From assembly GCA_031002005.1 (NCBI GenBank), contig CM061914.1, positions 18,462,148 to 18,526,147 of the forward strand: 64,000 bases of DNA, written 5' to 3'. The notes under the pieces are model-generated. The model was not told where the DNA came from. It made no database searches and saw only the letters and a program-made list of their open reading frames with translations. The number at the start of each line of letters is the position of its first letter. Within the stretch, counting starts at the first letter, position 1. Both the position numbers and the translations under genes were made by a program. This document shows positions 50,201-62,533 of this stretch, piece by piece. This DNA comes from Vandiemenella viatica. Lineage: Eukaryota > Arthropoda > Insecta > Orthoptera > Morabidae.

Positions 50201-53200
50201 ATCCCAACATCATTTAAGTCTCTAAAAGTATATATGAAATGGTCGCTGCTTCCCAGGTGGAAAGCAGTCATTAGAACAGATAGAAACATTCCAAATGTTG
50301 GAGTGGGGAATGTTAGAAGCTTGAGTAGGGCACGTACCTACTTTCCACGTTCTTCCTTTTAAGAAATAACAGATTTTCTTTGTTCTTCCCTCTTTTCAAT
50401 AAATGTGGGATTGGTTAATTTGCTAAGGATGGAGTGGATAAATGCAAACTGTTGAGGGAAAGAAATATTAGAATCTATGAAGCAGGTAATTGAACATACA
50501 GATTGTAGGGGGTAAGTTGTGACAAAGAGTTTAGTTCAATATAGGAGAATTTAAACAATCCAGTCATGAAACTTATTAGAAAGCATCATTTTCCCTAGTC
50601 AAAATTATATTGTTAGATTTTAATTTATTTATTTGAGCCCGTTTCATTCAAGAACGCATATCATGGTAACTTGAGTTTCTGTAGCTCTTTACCCAGTAGG
50701 TGTTTGGTATTCATCAATGCAATCTCAGATGGGCCAATCGATTCAGAATCTTCTTATCATAATTTTTTGTTTTATGACTAATTAATGTTAAGGTCATTAG
50801 AACTTGGAGAGGATAGGTGCAATCATTTCTATGTTTAGTGAGCAAGAAGAAAATTGGAACACTTACTCTCATTGTCCTTCCTTCAATGAAATCTGAGTAA
50901 TTAAATAAGAATGTTTATTTCTTGTACTTACTTACAGTTGGTTTGACAATGTATGATGCTATATTTTGAATTTCGTGTTTAAGGTGTTTAAATTAGATTT
51001 TCTGGTTGCTGTTACTTGATTCTAGTATTCACCACTTTGGCAGGCACGAAATTATAAAGCAAATCAATGTGGCTGCAGGCATCAAGGCAACACTTCACTG
51101 GAAGCGAGCCTAGATTCAAACTCTGGGCCTGACAACCATGCTGGTTGTGGTTTTTGATGGTTTCCCCACCATCACCAAGCCAAATGCTGAGATAGTCTCA
51201 CATTTCACAAACATACATGCACTTCAATTACCACCTTGAACACAAGCTACACGAACAGATTGCAAAACATCCACACCCACCTCCCCCAGCCCCATATCAA
51301 AACTGTGAAGTTATGCTAAGCCAACAATAGATGGAGCCTTTCTTTCAAATAAGCACATCTCACAAAGAATATGACAGAAAACCAGCGAAAAGGCAGAAAC
51401 ATTTAACGAAAAAATTGTATGTGTTTTTATGTCAAATAGTTCCAGTGTATTTTAAATTATTACCATTTGATTTTGAATACAATTAAAAATGTTATTTATT
51501 TTTAAGGATATACTATTTGTTTGGCATTCCAGAATCAGATTTTGAAATTTTTATTGTTGGTAGATAAAATATCCACCATGAACACCTAGCAGAGTTTTTC
51601 AGAATATTGTTGGAGATAGCTACACAAGTTTTGTTTTCAATGTGTCTAGATAATTTCAGAGAAAAGTCTGATACACTATTTAGAATGTTTTTAAATTAAT
51701 GGCATTATTGTTATTTTTGTCCAAAAAATGTTGGATAAAAGTGCATACATAGCTACCTTGTCAATTAAAGTTTGACAGGCTAACTACTCAGTGGGAAAAT
51801 AACCACTTTGTAACCTGTTAATCTGTATCTTCAAATTAAACAGCACTTGGTGTGGTTCTTAGTGTTACACATACTAATAGCCACAAAGAGTAAATCAAAA
51901 CCAAATAAAACTACAGGTACAGTTCTCTGTACTAAAATAAATCTTCAAGAATCTTAGTTGTATTTAACTGTTACATCTAATTGATCTATTCAAATAATCA
52001 ACAAAAACTGTTGAAAATTTAAGAATAAATCGAGTTCATTTTATATTTGATACACAAGGTGTGTACTGCAAGTATATTACAATACTATCAGTACTAAAAC
52101 TTGGCATGACATATCATAATTATAGCACACTGATTCAACAGTTATAACATCAGCAAACGCAGTTACAGGATTAAGGAAAGTAAACTGTGTGATACTTGCA
52201 CCAAAAATTATTATTTTTTTTTTTGCTGTTGTCAGTCTTTCAACTGATTTGATGCAATCCTCCATCCTTTCCTATCCTGTGCTAACCTCTTCATTTCTAC
52301 ATTCAAATTAACTGAACAAATTTCTAGTGTGTGTTACTATGACTTAAGTACTACAAGAAATTGAAGCAACATACCTCCTTCTCCAGTGTTTGATTTGCCT
52401 TTTACTTTGTTCATTGCAATCGCCAGCGTTGTGTGTGCTTCAAGTGAAATGCTTCCAAAACTCATCGCACCTGCAAAAGTAAAATAGCACTGTGAAACAG
52501 ACTTAACTTACTATATGTATTCTGCACATCCAACAACGTCTAAATCAGTATTCATTTAACAGCAAGCACTTTATAATCAAGATGTCTGGGATTGTATACA
52601 AATCAAATTCAGTATGAACAATTTTTTAAAATTGCTTGCAAGTTATATAACTCTTGTTAAAAATTAGGTTTTCTGTAATTGAAATTATTCAATACTTTGT
52701 TCCTGCTTTGAGTCAGCTGTAACAGCTTCCATCACACTTGACTAAAAGGTCTCTTACTGAATGGTATGGAATATTTTTTGTGGCATTAACCGTCTCAAAA
52801 TGTTAACATAAATTTTCATTTATTTTTTATCTTGTATCTTTTATATTTTTACTTACAACTGCACAAATATATTTGTTACAATCACCTTTCTTTCACACCT
52901 ACCAGTTGCAAAACGTTTCACAATTTCTGAAGCAGGTTCGACTTGATTTATGTCGATAGAGTTATCAGAGGGAACCAATTCCAGTTGCCCACGTAGAGTA
53001 CACCCTCGCACACTCTCCAACGTAGATTCCCGGAACTTGTCATAAGCGTTGCGATTTTTATTAACTGCAGCTTCCTATGGCAATAAAAATAAGCGAATAT
53101 AATATTAAGTATCTAGTAGCATTAAAGATTTTTCTTGTACTGAAAACTAATCATAATGGAACAGGAAAAAAGCTGCTAAGCAAAAATGTTTGGCCAGAGC

Positions 53201-56200
53201 AAAGGAAGAAAAATTATTTGAAGATGAAAGTAGGGTGTAAAAAAAATTAAATATCAAAGACTTTTAGAAATATGTATTGAATTAACTAACAAGTAAAACT
53301 ATTAAGCCACAGGAATAAAAATAAAGTTGGGTGTATCGAATATCTATTGTGTTGTGAAAAATTGGATGCTGGTGGGAAACAAGTACCACACCAACTCTCA
53401 ACTGAATGAAAGAGGAGTAATTGTAAGAAGTGAACTTATCAAAAAGAACAGAATGATACCAACCCAAAAAAAATGTAGATGATTAAAACATAACTAGCAG
53501 ATTTTTATTAAAGAAAAAAGGCTGAAGACAAAAGCAGAACTGTGAAAGAAAAACTATAAATATGGAGTTTTCTCAATCAGAAAACCAATTTTCATTTTAT
53601 ATTTTTCAAAAAACATCCATCTTCAAATATCACAATTTGTTGTAAAGAATAACCTTAAAACTTAATTTTTGCACCTGTATTGAAATTAAATAATACAACG
53701 GCTATTGTAATTCCAGGTTTATTTTTTGACAGTAGTTATAAATGTCTTTAAGATTTAGTTCATATGAAATGAGTTGTGCATACATTTCAGTAGACCAACA
53801 TAAATTAAAGTTGGTAGTGTAAGGAACCAGACCTATACCGGGGTTGTAGTATCGCCTAAGTGCCTTAACTTAAACTCTTGATAGCACTTCACTGTTCTAT
53901 GTAAACTTACTGAAAATGTTAATTTGCTTTGACCATGTTGCCAGGATATTCAACTAGAACGCTTCAGGTCGCCACAATATTTGAAGACCCCAAATATTGA
54001 AAAGGCAATTTAGTAGCTACGGAAATAAAACAGTTCACTTTCCCAAAAATTCTTCAAGTTTATTCAAATGAAATCCAAAGTTCAAAACAGCGTTCTTACA
54101 GTTGATTAGGCATATCGAACAATCGTTCCAACAATTTGCAGATTGTGGAGAGAAACAAAGACCGACCGACCCCTGACGAAAATTAAAAGTTCATGTTGAT
54201 AAACGCCACGCCCCAAAAGCCAAAGTTCCATAATGGCTGACCCGGTGGTACCAACTCACAAACCAGAACTACCAACCTCACCAGCGCACACACTTATAAC
54301 ATCTTGTCAGTACGACGTTCAAACCCCGACAGAATGGCGTCATCTCCCCGTCCTCTGATTTATAACCTCGCTGACGTCAGAGCCAAAATACAACTTTCTG
54401 CTACCACCTAGACGATTTAGATCGGAAATATCTCAGTAACTAACCAATTATGCGAAACTTTAGGTGTGACAGTGTTTATACTTATTTAATTGTGAAATAA
54501 TGAATATTTAGTGATTAACTTTAAGCATCTGGTTTAAAAGATCTTAGCGTAGGAGTGAACTATTTTCCTACCCTGGGGAATTACTATTGTTCGAGAAACT
54601 TCTATATTTCGTCATTTTATCAACGCCACAATTTATGCAAATAATATTATTATCACCGTATTCTACTAAAATTCCTGAGTTTATAGGTGTAATTTTTATT
54701 AAGATTGGTGCGGGGAAAGTTTAACTACGACGTAACCAAAGTGCGATTTCAGTTTTAATTTTATAACTTTATTCCTATCACTTTTATCGCAAATATAAAA
54801 TTACCAAGAGATTCTCTGAATTAAAGTACGTGTTCTGAAAGTTATCTCATCTCTGTATCTACTTTTGAACGGATGTAATTAATTTCTAAACTGACCACAT
54901 GCTTGCAATGAGAAATAAATTTTAAGATCTCTCTAGAATCGGTTCTATTACGTGGAATTACTTGAAATTATTCTATGTGATATCAGATTTTTAGGTCTTC
55001 CCGGAAATCTACTTTTTATTTCGAAAGTTCTCTAGGATTTTGAGATAAAAAATGTTAAAAGTGAAGTGCATCTGACGAGGTATTAAAAAATTGTTTTAAA
55101 TTATTTAAACGTTCAGAAACTACGAAATTTTAGTGAATTTATATTTTAATTGTATTATTACTTCATCAAAACTACTTTATTTTGTTCGAAAGTGTGTAAA
55201 AACAGTGAAATGCCAAATATTAGAAATTTCTTGTGTGCTGAACTGGATTATTTTGGATTATCATATTTAAGGTTAGTAAAAGGTGTTAATATTATTACAG
55301 AAAATTAGTGTAGTTGGTTTACTAAGTATTGAGTTACTTTCTTGCTCGTAAATTGATTTAAAAATGACAAAAATGCTCCCCAGTTAGAAGCTCATAATTA
55401 CAAAGTTTGATTACTGATGATTATTTAATTTTCAGTTGATTTAAAGTTTATTTATTATTATTCAAAGTTTATATTCGGCATTTAGCAACTACTAAAAGTC
55501 TTTACTGCACTCGAATTGGTTTAGAAACTGTGAAGTTAACTTATGGCAAACTTTATTATCTGAAATTGAACTTGGGAGATTTAACCTATTTCCTCCCAAA
55601 CTGATGTTTTCTTTCTTTTATAGAAGGTTTACTTTAGGGCTTTTATTTACTTTTGAATACTTTTATTATTCCTAAAGGGGTTTATTTAGTGTGTTTGGTT
55701 ACAGTATCTTCATGCTATATAAAGCTTCACTCCCATAACCTATACATGAAATGAAAACTATCTTTTCCTACAGAGTAAGCTTTCCCCCTAAACCTAAAGG
55801 TGAGAGGCTAGAATTTACTAAAATTCTAAGATGCTTACAGTAGATGTGATGTTCTCTCAAATGATCAAGTCAACCAGTGACATCTATTTCATTCCGACAC
55901 ACACCCTCCCAAGACAGAAGATAGTAGAATATTATTTCATTGAACAAGAACCAATTGTAACACAATTTCCAGTTAATAACAATGTATGATACAATACATG
56001 TGTTACACACTTAAAATTTGGATTATATCATTTCCAATACAGAAATACATATTTAATTAAAATAATTCTAACAAGATACATTTTCAGTATCCAATGAACT
56101 AGGCGACTTTCATATACAAAAAAAAATCAGCAACTGTTTATAATGTTTCAATACCTGTAAGTTGGCTATGCTGAGGGGATCATTGATGTGCTTTTCACCT

Positions 56201-59200
56201 CCACTGCGCCAGTGGTATAGTCCTGGGTTTCTGAGAACCAACATATCAGCCGCATGACCCATGTACGCCAAGTTGTGCCTCTCATACGCTTCTTTCGCAA
56301 GTACCTCAAAAGTTACGCCACCAATACGAGACGGAGTTCCCTGATAACCACAAGACAACAACTCATTCAGAGTCATAAAATTTGAGACAAGTAATCACAC
56401 TATACACCTGACTCATTTTCTGTTATCAATAGTCTAACATACTGGCAACAAAATTAAGGCTAATGGTAATTACTAACATGATTTTAAACATAAAATAGCA
56501 GTTAGAAGTAAAATATGGATATAAATAATACAAAACGTTGAATTACAAAAATAGATAAAAAATTGACTAACACTACTGGGGTATAAATATGAAGTGTTGG
56601 TTCACTTCAGTCCCACCTAAACACAACTGACAACAGCCCCCATAGCCAGTCCTTGTATTTTAAGGATTGTGTATAGCAAGATGGAGTCGATTAATTGTGG
56701 ATTAGTATATTTTTCGTGTGATTAGTTGTAAGTGTATGTATATTCATCATGTAAATTAATATTGTTTTATGGAGAGAAACTATGTAAATGATATGCAGTA
56801 CAATCAAGGAGAGTATTATGTATGAAACATTAATCAAAAGTTTTTGATTGTAAGTTTCGATGTGAGCCAAAATGTTTGGAGGACAATTCTCAGTTGTTTG
56901 GACTGGTTTATGTTGATAATTTTGTGTGTAAATACCTTTAAATAGCTTTAATTTCCATTTTAAGGCTTTTTCTAATGATCATAAATGATTTTGTAAAACT
57001 TGTAATTGTTTTAGTATGATTTTGACTGTCAGAACTCTGTGATGTTCTGGGTGTTCCTACGGCACTTATTTAAATCTGTGGAGTCAGTTGTCAATCAGAG
57101 TAGGAAGTTTTGTTTGTGGTTCGTAAAGCAGTTTGCTGGTTAGTTATAGTTTCAAGTAGTCAATCATTGTCAAAAAGTCTTTGTGCTTTAGTATATTTGG
57201 ATGAGTATAGTGCCTTATCTCCTTGTAATATTGTAATATAGCTCACAGAGAAATAAATATGAAGTGGAAAGTGATTTTTCCCTGTTATTTCATAGATCAA
57301 TTTAACCCATTCAAAGCATTAGTCATTAATTTTTGGTGGAAGGTAAAACCATCTGGCGACCGAACAACAGTAACTTGTCAACTGAAGGGCAGAATAATTA
57401 AAAGTAATCATCATTGATTAATGACAGAATCAGTAAGTCAATTAGTGAAGAGTGTATCAGGTTTCTGAAGTTATTCATACGATGTCCCCCTTTTCATCAA
57501 AAAAAAGTATACACACCCCCCTCCCCTCCCCATAATGCCTATTTCTCAGTACTAACAATGACATCACAGAAGAAAGTCACTAAGTATGTGATTTTAGAAT
57601 TAAGCTTTTTAACTCTTAAGAGATAATGAAGGAGATTTAGTACTTTTGACAGTGTAGTGGTCGGGTATCATTCTCACAGGTGGTGAAGCTACCTCACATC
57701 CCTAATCTAAATAATTGTTACCTGTTATTATAAAGTCATTTTTGCTTTATTTGCTTTTCTTTTTGTAATGCAATATGTAAACTACAGTGAGCCTGTAGCT
57801 CTTAAGGCATAGATTCAGAGTGCTAGAAACAGACAGGCGCGCTACATGGAAGAGGGCTACATACTTCAGAATGCATCATCTGAATATATGATTCCTTTGA
57901 AACTATATACAACTTATAAGAAGAATAATATCGACAAATGAACTAGGATAGGAATCATTTGAAGATAAGAGGTGGGTGAAAAGAGTGGAGTGTATGGAAC
58001 AAGACAGTCATTGGTGATGAGGCCTACAAGGATGTTGGTCAAGATTTAGTAATACGTCATGGAACAGAGGACAACACCATAACCAAAAATTAGCACTTCA
58101 TTTCAGCCACAATCGACTGGTAAAGTTTTCTTTTATGGATAAGGGCATCAAATACTACAGCAATTTAGCACAGGAGATGCTGAAGAATATGGGTCAAACA
58201 ATGAAAATGTTTGAGGTTATACTGGCTGTAAAGGACAATAGATGAATATGAAAATTACCAAATTAATATAAAATCCATTTCAATTAATAAAAAATTTAAA
58301 ATCGGCTTTACAGCAATTTAGTCAGACGTGAACTTAAAAACCCTTCAAACTTTTTCAGCAGAACTCTCAAAGTTTTTAATAGAATTTGCAAAAAGTAAAA
58401 ATAATTTCATATTTTCCTACAAAAATGTTTAAAATTAATGAAGTATTTGTATAAGGTGCATCTTAATGAATGTTAACAGCTGAATAATATGCAGGTCTTT
58501 GCAATAGACCATACACAGGCCAACTGTTGAGAACAATATTTTTTTTGCAGTAAACAGAATAGATAAGCTAGCCACAAATTTTATCACCACAGAATGAAGA
58601 CAAATCTGCTCCATTCTCAACATAACACATATACACAAAAAAAACTCCTCAGTTGAATACGTGTGGATAACCTACATTTAATTAATGTTCTTTGAGTAAA
58701 CAGTTTCTATGATACAAGAATATTATTTGATGTGCCAAGTGATTAAAATGAATTTTGTACTATTCCAGTTTAAATTTGAAACGCAATGAATACATCAAAT
58801 TATTGAGAATGATAAGCAAAACTTTATACTTCTTTCACAAAAAAAAAGAAATAAATATAATTCACATAGCAATGGTATATCTAAAAACCACTATCAGAAC
58901 CTCAGAAGGTGCAGCACAATCACAAAAAATTGTAAAGCTTTTACATCTCATTTTCTATTATTGCTCTGTTATTCAAATAAAGCTTAGTCAGTATCATTAC
59001 AAGTATATAAAACTTCATTTCACATTATTACTCATTTTAAAAAAACCTGATAAACAGGTACCCATGATTTAGTTCTGTACTGTTAAAAGAATTTAGCTTT
59101 CGACATGTGCTTACCTCCTTTTTCTATGTAACACTTACACTTTCCGAACTTTCCTTTTATTCATCACTCAAATTCCAATCATGAAAATTCTACTCTTTTT

Positions 59201-62200
59201 ACAAATAGTTAAACAATCAAAACCTCAAAGTAAATTTCTATAATAGCTCATCCATTTTAGGCTTTTGTAGCTGCATCCGGTCTTCCATTATTTGTGAGTC
59301 AACTCTTGCTATCCATTCATTCTTAAATTCTTGAAGCAGTAAACTGCCTCTCAAAAACATACAGCACTAAAAGAATACAGTATTCACGTAAGTATCATCA
59401 ACAGGCCATTACTGAATTCACATTATTTTTTAATTTACCTTAAAGCACTTTTCAATAACTTCATCTGCAATTCCAACTGCTTCAAAAATCTGAGCACTCT
59501 TATATGATTGTAGGGTAGAAATCCCCATTTTAGCCATTACTTTAGCTATTCCCCGATCCATTGCTTCGGAATAGTTCTGAAATGATGAACCATAATAAGC
59601 GTGAAAACAATATCAAAATTAAAATACTAGACCAATCCACAAAGCCAAACACCAAAACCAAAATGTTATGAAGAAACAGTCAGCAAAATTTATGTAATTA
59701 TTATTTCTACTAATTAAAATGTAGTTAGTCTAATCACTTGGTTTAAAACCTGCAAAAGACTGCACTTTACTATTTACCTCGTACAATATTTCATCAGTGA
59801 GGTTGGCATCCAAGACACCTTCATATCGTAGTGATCGTGCCATCTCAAAAACAAGATATGGGCAGATAGCATCTGCACCGTAACCCAAGAGAACACACAT
59901 GTGATGAACCTCTCTGCAACAGTAACACAGATATAGTAATAGGAGTACCAGTTGTATCTCTCCTTGAAAACATTATGGCAAAAAACAAAGATTTCAGGTT
60001 AATGACGTAGGAATAATTTTTACAATGAAAGATTGCTAAACAAATATCCGAGTCATATTGGCTTATATCAGTGATGCACATATACCAGTGATGTTTATGC
60101 ATCATGTGCAATTGTTTATTGTGTGGGTTTTACACGGAACAAAAAGGTGCCCATTAACAAATTTAAATAAGCAAAAAGAGGGGAACCATCATATGGGATA
60201 GGTGATGGTATGATTGCACAGAAATATTTTTTTTTTAACTGCTTAATGTCTCTTAACAGTGAGGTCTTTAGAGACGGGAAAGGATGTGGGGCAAGGAATG
60301 GGAAGGAATCCGGCCATGGCCTTTTGAAGAAAGCAACACGGCATTTGCCTGGAGTGATTTGGGAAACCATGGAAAACCCAAATCTGGATGCCCAGACAAG
60401 GATTCAGAAATATAAACAATTGAAGAATTGCCACATGTTTGGGTTATACCTCTGACGAGAAGTTGTACATTAAGCAGACAGGTTCAGAGTATGAAAGTAA
60501 GAAACAAATTATCATCAAAGGCAGTTAACTGTTAAATGTGTAGGTAGGCTGTGGAAGAATTCAAATTATGAACTAAAGTGTGAATTAATGAAAGACTTCC
60601 TAAAATACATAGAATTCGGGAACAAAAAAGTGCAGAACACAATGGTGTTCTAGAAAATCTCTAAAAACAAATGTAACAGGCAGTAGCCTAAAATGTGATC
60701 GTGAAGAATGCATGTAAAAGTCTGCCAGAAATAAATGATTCTAGCCTCAACAAGATCATAAGACACATTACTAACGGCCGTACCTGGCTTCCCCCGTCTC
60801 CAGGATGATTCCAACCTTCATTCTCTGCCTCTCTTCAATCAGATGATGGTGTGTTGCTCCTAAAGCTAGTAGTGTACCAACGGGAACTCTGAAAAAGAAG
60901 AAAGTATTGTATTTAAAATAGACAATTCCACACTCTGAAAAAGGTAATTCTGTAATGAATAGACATTTATAAAACTGTATACATTCGTTTGTTGTGCATT
61001 GAAGTTTAAATGTAATTAAATAGAAGAATTTTTAAATTCATCGTTGCTCTTTTGTAAAGGACTTGTTATATTTCCTGACAAATCCCACACATGACATCAA
61101 TTATGCAAGCAACTGGGGTGTTGCTGCAATTTGTCCAACTTACCAATCTCAAACATTTACTATGCTGAGGCCCCTACTTATCACCACATCCAGGAATTGA
61201 TTGCATAATTTATAAATATTGAGGTTAGAAACACTGGCTCAAGTTTAGATCACAAGAATGAAACTATGACAAGTATAAGTGAAGTTCCAGTATGGTGCTC
61301 AAAAAATGCTTTTCATAATTTTAGTTTCCAGTGCAAACATACTGGAATTGTTTATCTGTAATAATGTTTAGAAGATACTTGCTTAAAGAGATCGCGTTGG
61401 CCGACTTGCCAAAATATATGACAACTACTTACCAGCTGATAACACAATGGAAAAACAAACAAGGCTGCATGGATTATTAAAATACGAGCATTATTTGATT
61501 GAAAGCACAATATGAAATATGGTTCACTTGGACATTCCATTTATCACAAGCCTACCCATACTGACCGATATTTAAACACCAATATCTGTCACCATCCTGT
61601 TCAATGCAACACTGTTAAAACCACCTTGGTGCATAGAGCACGGATAGTCTGTAAAAAAGATAGTGGGTTGATTGGACTATCTCCAGATAACTTTAATGAA
61701 TAATGGTTACAATCAGGGGCAGATTAGTTGTGCAGTTAGGAAGAAGGAAGATCAACAAAGAAACCACTGATACCAAAGGCCTTGCCCGTCTTCCGTTCGT
61801 GAGTGTGCTTAGGTCTAAAATAGGTAGATTGTTGACTCGGCATGGGGTCAAGACAATGTTCAGGCCACCTGCAAAAATTAAAAACTTGGCAGCATTAAGG
61901 ACAACTTAGGATTACGAACCACCTGGTGATTAGCTTGTGATATCAAACAAATGCAGCGAAGCATCGCTGTGTTTGTGTGATATCACACAAACGCAGCGAT
62001 GCATCGTGCAGCGGTGTGTTGAACACGAAAGAAATGTTCATCTGGGGCAAGAAGAGAATGCAACTGTGTCTAAACACTGTGTCAAAGAGCGACCTAAATA
62101 AAATCCGAAGGAAAAAAAAACTAGAATTTTAGCCAGGGTCAGAGATTTTTGGGAAAACAGTTTAGCAGAAACTGCTGAGATCAGAACAGTTGATTCTTAG

Positions 62201-62501
62201 TTAACTGGATACCAGCTTGGTGTAGCCTGGAATGAAGCCATCAAAATGTTGAAACGGCTTCAATTCGGTAAGGAGTAGAAGAGTGGACGACATCATCACA
62301 GTGGGTCCACTGTTTCCCTGGCACCACATAAAGTTACTCAACCATACCTTTAGTTGAAAATGAGGGGAGAGACTTCCCAGAATACGCAGCTGGAAGCCTG
62401 AGAATTTATTAATGTAAAATACAGTTCACTTAATTTATTGAAAAAACCTAACCTTATACATATTCAATTACTTATCTACTTTATGGTGGGCTCAGAAAGC
62501 A

Positions 62502-62533
<32 letters not shown>

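Noticed and set aside
61703..61909. 68-residue frame as a host gene
   Set aside because: [20 protein letters not shown] and [11 protein letters not shown] match the end of a Penelope-type reverse transcriptase and continue the frame before it.
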